The notes beneath the pieces are model-generated. The model saw only the letters and a program-made list of their open reading frames with translations, was not told the DNA's origin and ran no database searches. 12,104 nucleotides of DNA from Bacteroidales bacterium. GTDB lineage: Bacteria > Bacteroidota > Bacteroidia > Bacteroidales > UBA7960. How positions within the stretch are numbered: position 1 is the first letter of the stretch; each line of letters begins with the position of its first letter. The translations under genes and the position numbers were made by a program. Location: positions 1 to 12,104 of the forward strand of contig DMJL01000217.1 of NCBI GenBank assembly GCA_003451785.1, written 5' to 3'. Positions 1-7,036 of this stretch are shown here, one piece after another.

Positions 1-998
1 GGCAACTCTAATGTAGGATCGTACTTTCCCAAATGCGACAAGTCTGGAAATTCGGGCTGCTCACCAAATGATGCTGGCAAATCTACCGGCTGATAGTTGC
101 TGCCGGTAATTCGTTCCACTGTAGGCTCAGCTTGACCTACGGAAACAACAAAATCATCATCGTCTTCTTCTTGGGGGGCAGTGATGCTTGCCGATGGGGT
201 AGTTAGGATAATTTCCATGGGAGTTTCCGCAGGCACTTCCACCTTTGTGGGTGTATTGCGCAGGGTATTGTAAGCCAGCTCCGGCTCATCATCGGGTGTT
301 GCCTGATTAGAATTTCCAGTCTTACGGTTTTTTGCAAAAAGCGTTACTATCCACTTCCCAATTTTGGCAACATTGGGGTCGAACGCAACTATCAATAGGA
401 TTGCTAATGCCGTAATAATTAACAATATAGTGCCAAATCCTCCCAAAATACCACTGAGCCATCCGCTCGCCTCAAATCCAAATACCCCGCCCAACATTGT
501 CAATGGACCCGTGCGAAGGAATGTGCCAAATAATATAGAAAACCAGATTAGAAAAAATATGGAGTACCCAATGGTTTTGAAAACTGGCAAAAGACTAAAC
601 CCGAACAACAACCTGAAGCCTGCAACAAATAGCATCATTGCAAAAAACAAGGATGATATTCCAAAACCGTTTTTTATTACCATATGCGCTACTATTGAGC
701 CTAACCTCCCCATGAGGTTGTCTGCAACCACAGTAGTGTCGAAAAGCAATTCCCAGTTGAATATCCTGCCATTGAGCAAATCATCGTCTGCTCTCCAAGT
801 AAACAAATAAGAAATAAACGCTACAAGCAAAAAGATGGAGGCTATAATAAGAAACAATCCCATGGATTTGCGCAACCTCGAACTTCTAATAAACCTACCC
901 AGCGAACGCCACGAAAGCTCTTTCCCTTTTAAATCATTGCTGGTGCTGCTTTTTTTTGCAGAAGAATTCCGTTTGATATTTCTGGGTTTGTTTTCCAT
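1..998 (-). CDS. ftsK: DNA translocase FtsK, N-terminal part (runs off the left edge)
   Basis: The frame is open from an ATG at 998-996 to the window edge, 332 complete codons with no stop. FtsK is the septum-anchored ATPase that pumps chromosomal DNA and activates dimer resolution at division. Residues 1-44 are basic and cytoplasmic. Four hydrophobic helices follow at about 45-68, 113-135, 140-160 and 181-206, the usual FtsK membrane domain. Residues 207-318 form a polar, Pro/Thr/Glu-rich linker with an acidic run (EEDDDD, about 277-282). The visible part ends with GKYDPTLEL, which resembles the sequence just before the FtsK alpha domain. The RecA-like motor with Walker motifs and the DNA-reading gamma domain would lie beyond the edge. 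The gene sits 148 bp downstream of the decarboxylase on the same strand and has its own promoter-like element. The identification rests on topology plus the linker-end motif, because no motor motif is in view. Confidence 0.9.
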   Translation of the reverse strand, partial: MENKPRNIKRNSSAKKSSTSNDLKGKELSWRSLGRFIRSSRLRKSMGLFLIIASIFLLVAFISYLFTWRADDDLLNGRIFNWELLFDTTVVADNLMGRLGSIVAHMVIKNGFGISSLFFAMMLFVAGFRLLFGFSLLPVFKTIGYSIFFLIWFSILFGTFLRTGPLTMLGGVFGFEASGWLSGILGGFGTILLIITALAILLIVAFDPNVAKIGKWIVTLFAKNRKTGNSNQATPDDEPELAYNTLRNTPTKVEVPAETPMEIILTTPSASITAPQEEDDDDFVVSVGQAEPTVERITGSNYQPVDLPASFGEQPEFPDLSHLGKYDPTLEL

Positions 999-1028
999 CC
1001 TATGGTTTCGAGGGTGTGATATAGATTT

Positions 1029-1056
1029 CAAAATTAAGAAAAACTCTTACTTCAAA
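1029..1056 (-). promoter_or_regulatory. Candidate promoter for ftsK
   Basis: On the minus strand, TAATTTTG (1036-1029) matches the Bacteroidota -7 element TAnnTTTG. A TTTG (1056-1053) lies 16 bp upstream, shorter than the usual spacing of about 19-21 bp for the -33 element. The predicted start would leave a leader of about 25 nt before the ATG. The match is short and occurs in AT-rich DNA, so it is only suggestive. Confidence 0.35.
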
Positions 1057-1146
1057 ACGATGGTAGTAATTGTTCTTAGTCATAAAAAACCCATCACTAA
1101 CATTCTTGCAAGCGTGAAATAGGTTTTATCAGTAGGCGAATCTAAC

Positions 1147-2544
1147 TTAGAACCCTAAGGTTTTGAGCATGGATTTGTAGCTCTGTTCTTTTGCAAAAAG
1201 TTTTGTGGTAATCTCGCCTTCGTCGTTTTTATCGATAATCACAAGTTTTGGAGCAGGAATCAGGCAATGTTGTATGCCTCCAAAACCGCCCAAACTTTCT
1301 TGATATGCTCCTGTGTGGAACATGCCAATATACTGAGTGTTGCCATCTACAAGTTTGGGTAAAAAGATAGCGTTGGAATGTGCCTCGGCGTTGTAGTAAT
1401 CCTGACTATCGCAAGTAAGTCCACCTAAGTTTACTCGCTGGTATTCCAAATCCCAATTGTTTATGGCAAGCAGAATAAATCGTTGGCTTGCAGCCCAAAT
1501 ATCGGGCAGAGTGGTCATAAAACTACTATCAATCATGTTCCAATGCTCGCGGTCGTTTTGCTGCTTTTGTCCAAGAATGGAGTATAGTACTGCTCCACTT
1601 TCGCCTACTGTAAATGCTCCAAATTCGGTAAAGAGATTTGGCTCTTCAACGCCATTGCGATTGCAAATGGTTTTTATTTGGGCAACAATCTCCTCCGTCA
1701 TGTATTCGTAGTCGTACTCAAAGCCCAATGAATTCTTAATGGGAAATCCACCACCTATATTTAAACTATCCAAGTCGGGGCAAATCTTCTTCAGTTCGCA
1801 ATAGACATTCACGCATTTGGATAATTCGTTCCAGTAATACGCATTGTCTTTGATGCCGGTATTAATGAAAAAATGCAGCATCTTGATGGTAAACCTGGGA
1901 TCGTTTTTGATTTTCTCATTGTAGTAGGGCACAATGTCGTTGTATCGAATTCCAAGGCGCGAGGTGTAAAACTCAAATTTGGGTTCCTCTTCTGCAGCTA
2001 TGCGTATTCCCAATTGCACTTTGCGATTCTTTGCGATTAGCTCATCGTAGGCTTCAATTTCATTTTTGTTGTCGATTACGGGAATGGTATTTACAAAACC
2101 ACTATTAATCAACTCGCTGATTTTTTGAGTATAGAGGGGGCGTTTAAAGCCATTGCACACAATATAGCGCGACTTGTCAATAAGTCCCAAATTGTACAAT
2201 TCCTCCACAATGTACAAGTCGAATGCCGAGGATGTTTCAATATGAATGTCGTTTTTAAGGGCTTCTGTAAGAACGAAACTGAAATGTGAGCTTTTGGTAC
2301 AATAGCAGTAATGGTATTCGCCTTTATAATCTACTCTGGCCATGGCTACATTAAACATACGCTTGGCCTTCTGTATCTGTTGACTTATTTTTGGAAGATA
2401 GCTTATCTTGAGCGGTGTGCCATATTGCTTTATGATATCCATGAGACAGATGTCATGAAAATACAACTCGTTGTCAATCACCTTAAATTCCTCTTGGGGG
2501 AACTCAAATGTCTGCTCGATAAGGTCTATATACTTGTTTTTCAT
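1147..2544 (-). CDS. speA: PLP-dependent arginine decarboxylase (short Bacteroidota type)
   Basis: The 465-residue protein belongs to the fold-III (alanine racemase-like) PLP decarboxylases, related to SpeA, LysA and NspC. It probably converts arginine to agmatine and CO2, the first step of putrescine/spermidine synthesis, in the cytoplasm. The PLP lysine is K84 in YCYCTKSSH. The PLP-phosphate glycine loop is LNIGGGFP (261-268), followed by EFG (307-309). The C-terminal active-site Cys-Asp that completes the dimer partner's site is C378-D379 in GGLTCDSQDYY. EEEPKFEFYTSRLGI (185-199) and the HFFINTG stretch are characteristic of the Bacteroidota arginine decarboxylase group as I remember it. 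The protein is much shorter than the E. coli SpeA of about 650 residues, which is normal for this group. The start ATG at 2544 gives MKNKYIDLIEQTF, the usual N-terminus. Related decarboxylases (diaminopimelate, carboxynorspermidine) are less likely alternatives. The long upstream region holds a palindrome next to a -7-like element, so the gene may be regulated. Confidence 0.85.
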   Translation of the reverse strand: MKNKYIDLIEQTFEFPQEEFKVIDNELYFHDICLMDIIKQYGTPLKISYLPKISQQIQKAKRMFNVAMARVDYKGEYHYCYCTKSSHFSFVLTEALKNDIHIETSSAFDLYIVEELYNLGLIDKSRYIVCNGFKRPLYTQKISELINSGFVNTIPVIDNKNEIEAYDELIAKNRKVQLGIRIAAEEEPKFEFYTSRLGIRYNDIVPYYNEKIKNDPRFTIKMLHFFINTGIKDNAYYWNELSKCVNVYCELKKICPDLDSLNIGGGFPIKNSLGFEYDYEYMTEEIVAQIKTICNRNGVEEPNLFTEFGAFTVGESGAVLYSILGQKQQNDREHWNMIDSSFMTTLPDIWAASQRFILLAINNWDLEYQRVNLGGLTCDSQDYYNAEAHSNAIFLPKLVDGNTQYIGMFHTGAYQESLGGFGGIQHCLIPAPKLVIIDKNDEGEITTKLFAKEQSYKSMLKTLGF

Positions 2545-2714
2545 TCAACAAAAAATCATTAAAAATCAAAATATCTTTTGTGCGCTGGTCAATTACTCAA
2601 AAAAACATCCATCGCAAAATCTCTCAGTTTTCTAAATACAACAAATCTGCATCTAAGTTGCAAAACAGAATCGGATTTGTTACTTTCAAATTAAAACCAC
2701 AATCAAAGTCAACT

Positions 2715-2731
2715 ACTTTTACCGTAAAAGT
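2715..2731. repeat. Perfect 17-bp inverted repeat (operator candidate)
   Basis: ACTTTTAC-C-GTAAAAGT has two perfect 8-bp arms around one central base. It lies immediately downstream (in the minus-strand sense) of the TAATTTTG element at 2740-2733, so it overlaps the predicted transcription start of the decarboxylase gene. That position suits a repressor operator. With a one-base centre it is poorly placed to act as an RNA hairpin. A similar ACTTTT/AAAAGT dyad occurs at 9762-9779. Confidence 0.6.
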
Positions 2732-2732
2732 G

Positions 2733-2740
2733 CAAAATTA
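2733..2740 (-). promoter_or_regulatory. Candidate -7 element for the decarboxylase gene
   Basis: The minus strand reads TAATTTTGC, an exact TAnnTTTG match. No TTTG is seen about 20 bp upstream, so the -33 half is missing or degenerate. The predicted start near 2726 would give a leader of about 180 nt, long for this kind of gene. The adjoining 17-bp palindrome supports a regulatory role for this spot. Confidence 0.4.
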
Positions 2741-2806
2741 ATAAAAAATAGACTTTTGTTTTTAAAAATACATTTTAACTGAAACCCGCATTTATGTAAG
2801 GATTAA

Positions 2807-2820
2807 CATCGTTGACGATG
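2807..2820. repeat. Small dyad CATCGT-TG-ACGATG
   Basis: Two perfect 6-bp arms surround a 2-bp centre, about 20 bp before the small ATG frame at 2840. It could be an operator half-site pair, but short dyads of this size also arise by chance. Confidence 0.3.
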
Positions 2821-2839
2821 AATTATGCAAAAAAATTCA

Positions 2840-3062
2840 ATGCGTTTTTTAGTGTTTAAGCAGGAGAGATACATTTGTGAAGCATGCCAAAGCGGGTTGT
2901 TTATATCGATCACAAAACTAAAAAGTTGCTGCTGATGGTGGGGTATTTGAATTGAGGCAACAATTCGAAAATCATGTTGAAAAACTTGTTCACCTGTTTG
3001 AACTCAACAAAAAACAAAGTAATATACACGGTATCCGGCAAAATTCACCTGATGCCTTATGA
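2840..3062 (+). pseudogene. Possible small frameshifted gene remnant, unrecognised
   Basis: An ATG at 2840 opens a 31-codon frame ending in TGA at 2933-2935. It contains RYICEACQSG, a CxxC pair like half a zinc-binding knuckle. Just before its stop, a different frame becomes open (2922-3062, 46 codons and TGA). This second part is lysine/glutamate/leucine-rich and helix-like, including ELRQQFENHVEKLVHLFEL. Joining the two with a single frameshift around 2905-2930 would give a protein of roughly 75 residues. A third short frame (ATG at 2884, 23 codons) overlaps. I recognise no family and there is no clear promoter. Non-coding DNA remains the simplest alternative. Confidence 0.15.
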
Positions 3063-3131
3063 GAGTTGTGAATAGCCAGCTTGTTAGTATTGTTGAATTT
3101 CTCAGTGGTTTTTCAACATTCTTTTTACGCC

Positions 3132-3170
3132 CCCAGTTCAACTGGGTGTATGCTTCACCAAGGGGTTGGT
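3132..3170. repeat. Pair of adjacent short inverted repeats
   Basis: CCCAGTT-C-AACTGGG (3132-3146, perfect 7-bp arms) is followed 10 bp later by ACCAA-GGGG-TTGGT (3157-3170). They are GC-rich islands in AT-rich DNA, about 50-90 bp past the stop codon of the minus-strand gene ending at 3220. No T-run follows on the minus strand, so they do not form a standard intrinsic terminator. Confidence 0.45.
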
Positions 3171-3219
3171 TGTGCCAATCCGTTAAGATGCAGGGTTGGG
3201 AGAAACATTTGAAAAATTC

Positions 3220-4491
3220 CTACTTACCGTCCCTGATTCCCATCTTTTGCCTTTTTTTGAAAAAGAGCCAAACTCCTATTGCCACTATAATAATTCCTAT
3301 CAAAAAAAAGGTCCTTGGTGTAAAACCTCTTTGATTTGTTGTTGGACCTATGCCATCAAGAGGAGATTCCACTACTGCGGTTGCATTGCGAGTAATTGTG
3401 ATATTTTGAACTGGCAAAAGGGAAACCAATTGCTGGGTAATCTGCCAATTAAAAACGCTATCGGTTAATGCGTATAACGGCAGCCCTTCATGTAAAGCAC
3501 TCCATTGACTTTGAGCAGGGTCGAAACCATAAACCATCAGAGCTTGATTGAATGCACCTTTAGCAATTGCAAGCAATTGGTTGGCAGCAGGTTGATGATA
3601 GAAGTCCACACGATGCAGGGTGTGATTTTCCTCGGGTGTAATTATCAATTCTTGAAAAAACTTTTCGCCATTTTGCAAATTCGCCAAAAACAAATTTCTG
3701 TCGTTTGCCATTGCAACAAAGGATTGATTATCGTTAAGTTCAATCCATGAAATAGGAGTGAGTTGCTGTTGCAATTTTGCAAATTTAAGCAAAGTATTTT
3801 GCGTATCATCGGTTATCTCAAAACAGGTTTTTCCTCCGCTCCAAGTAGTTTTTAAAAACATATTTTTCAGAAATGGAGCCTCATTTGCATAAACCCATTG
3901 CTGTTGATACAATTGCCGGTATAATCTGGTTTGCTGGTAGCGTGCCAATTGCTCTTCAGAGTATATTTCAATCAAACTGTTTCGGGCACATAAATCTGAA
4001 AGAGAAATCATGAGTGCCAATAGATCTGGCATTTGCAGCATCCCGAAAGTAGTTTCGATTACATAAGCGGGTTCAAGAGAAATTGGTTCAAATTGTTGGA
4101 AGTCGGGATTGTTGCATACCAACTGTGTCTGCTGCGAGTATGTTACCGAAGTAGGGCCATGCTCCAGCCTGGATTCTACGGAATATTGTTTTCTTGCAAT
4201 GATCATCAACTTTGGATAAGCTGCATCAAGTTGCTTTTTAGCAATCAACTCATTGAAGAGCAATTCCAAAATAGGCAAATGGGTTTGCAGTCGGGTTTGC
4301 GTTTCGGCAACCTTTGAAACATCTTCATAATGCAATACAACGGTGATATTGCGATTCGGACTTTGCATGGCTATAGATACAGGCGCACTTGCCCAAGTGT
4401 CATGCAAAAATCCAAAGCAGAAAAATATGGGCAGGAAAGTTGCCGCAGGGTAAGATGGAAATTTCATTTGGATAAAGGTTTGATTATGCAT
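3220..4491 (-). CDS. Unrecognised exported protein with C-terminal membrane anchor
   Basis: I do not recognise this 423-residue protein. The N-terminus is hydrophobic (TFLPIFFCFGFL) and ends in WASA-PV, a plausible signal-peptidase I site near residue 36. An in-frame ATG at 4467 (residue 9, MKFPSYPAA) would give a more usual signal peptide and may be the true start. A single hydrophobic helix at about 395-411 (FFLIGIIIVAIGVWLFF) is followed by a basic KKRQK tail. The predicted form is therefore a type I inner-membrane protein with about 360 residues in the periplasm and a very short cytoplasmic tail. The soluble part has a Gln/Tyr-rich stretch (about residues 204-220) and few cysteines. It shows no catalytic motif or repeat that I can name. 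The gene is transcribed divergently from the T9SS-exported repeat protein across a 220-bp spacer, which allows but does not prove co-regulation. It ends at TAG 3222-3220. Confidence 0.8.
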   Translation of the reverse strand: MHNQTFIQMKFPSYPAATFLPIFFCFGFLHDTWASAPVSIAMQSPNRNITVVLHYEDVSKVAETQTRLQTHLPILELLFNELIAKKQLDAAYPKLMIIARKQYSVESRLEHGPTSVTYSQQTQLVCNNPDFQQFEPISLEPAYVIETTFGMLQMPDLLALMISLSDLCARNSLIEIYSEEQLARYQQTRLYRQLYQQQWVYANEAPFLKNMFLKTTWSGGKTCFEITDDTQNTLLKFAKLQQQLTPISWIELNDNQSFVAMANDRNLFLANLQNGEKFFQELIITPEENHTLHRVDFYHQPAANQLLAIAKGAFNQALMVYGFDPAQSQWSALHEGLPLYALTDSVFNWQITQQLVSLLPVQNITITRNATAVVESPLDGIGPTTNQRGFTPRTFFLIGIIIVAIGVWLFFKKRQKMGIRDGK

Positions 4492-4524
4492 TGATTAGGC
4501 AAGTTTTAGCGGGAATTCACAGCT

Positions 4525-4532
4525 CAAAAGTA
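4525..4532 (-). promoter_or_regulatory. Candidate -7 element for the 4491-3220 gene
   Basis: The minus strand reads TACTTTTG, an exact TAnnTTTG match. The predicted start near 4518 leaves a leader of about 27 nt to the ATG at 4491, or about 50 nt to the ATG at 4467. No -33 TTTG is visible at the expected distance, so confidence is moderate at best. Confidence 0.4.
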
Positions 4533-4626
4533 AGTTAATGGCAGATTTTTTTAGTATTAAATGTTAATTTATCTTTTTATTTTAAAGGCAAGTAGTTTTA
4601 AAACGAACTTATTTGATTTAAAAAAT

Positions 4627-4658
4627 TTTGACTTGTAAATAAAAAAATTATATATTTG
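4627..4658 (+). promoter_or_regulatory. Complete Bacteroidota-type promoter for the T9SS repeat protein
   Basis: TTTG at 4627-4630, a 20-bp spacer and TATATTTG at 4651-4658 match both halves of the TTTG/TAnnTTTG consensus at the expected spacing. The predicted start is about 4665, giving a leader of about 47 nt. AAGG at 4701-4704 lies 7 bp before the ATG at 4712, but Bacteroidota depend little on Shine-Dalgarno pairing. This is the best promoter in the window. Confidence 0.7.
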
Positions 4659-4711
4659 GAAGTTGCAAAATTTAGTGATGTTAGCAATTTTATTATTTTA
4701 AAGGTTGCATT

Positions 4712-6781
4712 ATGAAACACATTTTTCGATTTCTTTTTTTGTTGGTTGCAGTTTCTTTTATAAGCATAAGCGAGTTGAAAGCCCAATGGGTACAAACAGC
4801 CGGACCCACAGGCGGCAGAATCAATTCTTTAGTAGTTAGCGGGGAAAACATCTTTGCAGGTACCTTCAGAGGCGGCATTTTTCGTTCATCCAACAATGGT
4901 GCAAGCTGGGTTGCCGTAAATACTGGCTTAACGGACTTGCATATTACTGCCCTTGCTGCTATGGGCACGAATTTATTTGCGGGAACAATGGGCGCAGGTG
5001 TATATCGTTCCGATGATAACGGCGCAAATTGGACAAGTGTAGTTACCGGCCTATCGAACCTTAGTGTGAGGGCACTGTTGGTCAGTGGTACGAATCTCTT
5101 TGCAGGAACTACATGTGGCGGGGTTTTTCGATCTACCGACAACGGTGCTAATTGGACAGAGGTGAATACCGGATTGACAAGTTTGTGTATTGAGGCTTTT
5201 GCTGCCAGCGGGAATTACCTCTTTGTCGGTACTTTGGGCGGTAGAATTTTTCGCAGCAACAATAATGGCGCAAGTTGGACTGATGTCAATACTAATTTTG
5301 GTAATATAAATGTTGGTTCTTTTGCTGTTAGCGGTGTAAATCTTTTTGCTGGGACGAGCAATGGCATTTTTCATTCCACTGATAATGGAACAAGTTGGAC
5401 TGCTATCAATACTGGCTTGACAAATATGATGGTTAGAGCGTTGGGAATAAGTGGCACAAATCTTTTTGCAGCAACTGATGGAGGTATCTTTCTTTCTTCC
5501 AACAATGGAGCATCATGGACAGAAATCAATACCGGATTGGCAAACAGAAGTGTTAGGGCACTAGCTATAATAGGAAATAACCTTTTTGCAGGAACTTTTG
5601 GCGGGGTCTTTCGCACTGATAATAATGGGACAAGCTGGTCTGAGGTCAATACTGGCTTGACTAATAGAATTATCAGAGGTATAGCTGTTGGAGGTACAAA
5701 CATTTTCGCAGGCACCACCGTTGGCGTTTTTCGTTCAACTAACAATGGCGAAGACTGGGTTGAAGTTAACACTGGTCTTACAAATACCAATGTTTCGGCA
5801 TTAGCTGTGAGCGGGGTAAATCTTTTCGTAGCGACTTTTGGGGGCGGGGTATTTCATTCCACTAACAATGGGGCTACCTGGAGTCAAGTTAACAATGGCT
5901 TGGCTAATTTGGATGTCCGTTCACTTAAAACTATGGGGGCTAATCTATTTGCTGGGTCGTCGGGCGGTGGAATTTTTCTTTCTACCAACAACGGTGCAAG
6001 TTGGACGGCTGTCAATACCGGTTTAACAGATTTGTCTGTAAGGTCGTTTGAAGTTGTCGGGACAAATATTTTTGCAGGAACTTTTGGTCAAGGTGTTTTT
6101 CGCTCTTCTGACAATGGTGGCAATTGGATTCAGGTCAACTCAGGCCTGGGTAACTTAAGCATTTTAGATTTGGCTGTCATTGAAACTACACTATTTGCTG
6201 GGACTCAACATGGCGTTTTTCTCTCTACCAATAACGGAGAGAGTTGGACAGCCGCTAGCACTATGCTGCCAAGTTTATGGATTAGTGTCCTTGCAGCTAG
6301 CGGCAACACCCTCTTTGTAGGGAATACTCAAGGTGTTTTTAGTTCTACTAACAATGGTGCAAGCTGGTCTGCCCTTAATACGGGATTGATTAATAGGGAT
6401 GTAACAGCAATTGCTAGAAGCGGAAACTACCTTTTTGCCGGTACTTCTGGCAACAGCGTGTGGAGAAAACCTTTGGAAATTCCCACATCAGTTCAAAGGC
6501 CCCAAAACGATTCGCAGGAGCAATTCAGTCTAGGCCAGAACTTTCCGAATCCGTTTAACTCCACTACAACCATCTCATTCAGGATTCCAACACGAGAACA
6601 TGTATCGCTCAAAGTGTTTAATACTTTGGGAAAAGTTGTCGCAACTGTGGTTTTCGAAAAGCGGAATGCCGGTTATCACTCTGTTCAATGGAATGCAGAT
6701 GGTTTGCCGGGAGGAGTGTACTTCCTTCGTTTGCAAGCTGGGTCGTTTTCTAAAACTAAGAAGCTAATCTTGAATCGGTAA
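4712..6781 (+). CDS. T9SS-exported Asp-box repeat (beta-propeller) protein
   Basis: The 689-residue protein is a cell-surface or secreted protein exported by Sec and then the type IX secretion system. Residues 1-24 are a signal peptide (hydrophobic FLFLLVAVSFISIS, probable cleavage after LKA). Residues 37-590 are 13 full repeats of 40-41 residues plus one partial repeat. Each carries an NLFAGT strand and an Asp-box-like S-T-x-N-G-x-x-W. Such repeats each form one four-stranded blade, as in sialidase-like, Ycf48-like and sortilin-like propellers. Residues 605-689 are a type A T9SS sorting domain: QNFPNPFNSTTTISFRIP, then SLKVFNTLGK, and the ending GVYFLRLQAG-SFSKTKKLIL. No catalytic residues are evident, so a binding, adhesin or scaffold role is an inference. 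A good promoter lies upstream and the next gene is 255 bp away, so it is probably transcribed alone. The start is fixed by the signal peptide. Confidence 0.92.
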   Translation: MKHIFRFLFLLVAVSFISISELKAQWVQTAGPTGGRINSLVVSGENIFAGTFRGGIFRSSNNGASWVAVNTGLTDLHITALAAMGTNLFAGTMGAGVYRSDDNGANWTSVVTGLSNLSVRALLVSGTNLFAGTTCGGVFRSTDNGANWTEVNTGLTSLCIEAFAASGNYLFVGTLGGRIFRSNNNGASWTDVNTNFGNINVGSFAVSGVNLFAGTSNGIFHSTDNGTSWTAINTGLTNMMVRALGISGTNLFAATDGGIFLSSNNGASWTEINTGLANRSVRALAIIGNNLFAGTFGGVFRTDNNGTSWSEVNTGLTNRIIRGIAVGGTNIFAGTTVGVFRSTNNGEDWVEVNTGLTNTNVSALAVSGVNLFVATFGGGVFHSTNNGATWSQVNNGLANLDVRSLKTMGANLFAGSSGGGIFLSTNNGASWTAVNTGLTDLSVRSFEVVGTNIFAGTFGQGVFRSSDNGGNWIQVNSGLGNLSILDLAVIETTLFAGTQHGVFLSTNNGESWTAASTMLPSLWISVLAASGNTLFVGNTQGVFSSTNNGASWSALNTGLINRDVTAIARSGNYLFAGTSGNSVWRKPLEIPTSVQRPQNDSQEQFSLGQNFPNPFNSTTTISFRIPTREHVSLKVFNTLGKVVATVVFEKRNAGYHSVQWNADGLPGGVYFLRLQAGSFSKTKKLILNR
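4820..6481 (+). repeat. Fourteen tandem Asp-box protein repeats
   Basis: The period is 120 or 123 bp. Repeats 1-4 have 41 residues, 5-8 have 40, 9-11 have 41, 12-13 have 40, and the 14th is partial (564-590). The typical core is NLFAGT-x-GGVFRSTNNGASW-T-x-VNTGLTN. The extra residue in the 41-residue units is a glycine-region insertion before the VF/IF strand. Repeats are well conserved as protein but diverged as DNA, so they are not recent slippage products. Fourteen blades would fit two seven-bladed propellers, though this is a structural guess. Confidence 0.88.
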
Positions 6782-6858
6782 GGCAAATCTGCAAAATGCT
6801 CTACCATACAACGATGCTAAAAATGCTTTTCAGCAATGGGATAGTTTAGGTGGTTTCT

Positions 6859-6882
6859 TGGAATATACGGACTAATATTCCA
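6859..6882. repeat. 8-bp inverted repeat with 8-nt loop
   Basis: TGGAATAT (6859-6866) and ATATTCCA (6875-6882) are perfect complements around ACGGACTA. It lies 78 bp past the stop codon at 6781. The hairpin is AT-rich and no T-tract follows on either strand. It could stabilise an mRNA end or bind a protein, but is not a classic terminator. Confidence 0.45.
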
Positions 6883-6890
6883 TATAAGTG

Positions 6891-6918
6891 ATGCATTTTG
6901 CATAAAAGCATGATATGC
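6891..6918. repeat. Two adjacent ATGC-type dyads
   Basis: ATGCA-TTT-TGCAT (6891-6903) is followed by GCAT-GAT-ATGC (6908-6918). They share the ATGC core and lie about 120 bp before the rlmI start. They could be a protein-binding cluster or chance in AT-rich sequence. Confidence 0.3.
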
Positions 6919-7019
6919 AGAAGGTTCGAGCTTGAGTTTTCGATTTGATTTCGCCTTTTCCAAGCATTCAGAGATCAATATAGTCGCAGGGCATTACTCA
7001 AATGGTTTATAATAATGTG

Positions 7020-7027
7020 TAATTTTG
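7020..7027 (+). promoter_or_regulatory. -7-like element directly before rlmI
   Basis: TAATTTTG matches TAnnTTTG exactly and ends 9 bp before the ATG at 7037. If it is used, transcription would start within a few bases of the start codon, giving a nearly leaderless mRNA. No TTTG is present about 20 bp upstream. Confidence 0.4.
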
Positions 7028-7036
7028 CGACCAATT

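Larger units (their letters stand above)
2545..3219. other. 675-bp intergenic region, possible gene debris
   Basis: This region separates two minus-strand genes and holds no intact recognisable gene. The part next to the decarboxylase (2545-2780) is very AT-rich and carries a promoter-like element and a 17-bp inverted repeat. Further left-to-right are a small dyad (2807-2820), overlapping short plus-strand frames (2840-3062) that read like one small broken gene, and two short inverted repeats near 3132-3170. I see no IS ends, tRNA or clear terminator. Confidence 0.6.
6782..7036. other. 255-bp intergenic region with several dyads
   Basis: There is no coding frame of note. It contains an 8-bp inverted repeat (6859-6882), two ATGC-type dyads (6891-6918) and a -7-like element directly before the rlmI start (7020-7027). 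No hairpin followed by a T-run is seen, so the terminator of the repeat-protein gene is not identified. Confidence 0.6.

Noticed and set aside
364..1122. Plus-strand open frames at 364-810 and 835-1122
   Set aside because: They lie mostly antisense to the ftsK membrane-domain frame, which is open for 332 codons and has clear FtsK topology.
1090..1130. Possible terminator between the decarboxylase gene and ftsK (AAAACC ... GGTTTT on the minus strand)
   Set aside because: The stem is only six AT-rich pairs around a loop of nearly 30 nt, too weak to call.
3059..3468. Plus-strand open frames at 3059-3334 and 3196-3468
   Set aside because: They largely overlap the 3' end of the minus-strand gene antisense and have no recognisable content or start signal.
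4693..5790. Open minus-strand frames opposite the T9SS repeat gene (for example 4693-5142 and 5371-5790)
   Set aside because: They are mirror images of the tandem repeats in the plus-strand gene and show only periodic low-complexity sequence, with no family resemblance.
4820..6481. Regular 120/123-bp periodicity as a possible CRISPR or DNA satellite
   Set aside because: The repeats are diverged at the DNA level, keep one reading frame throughout and translate to Asp-box blades, so they are protein repeats.
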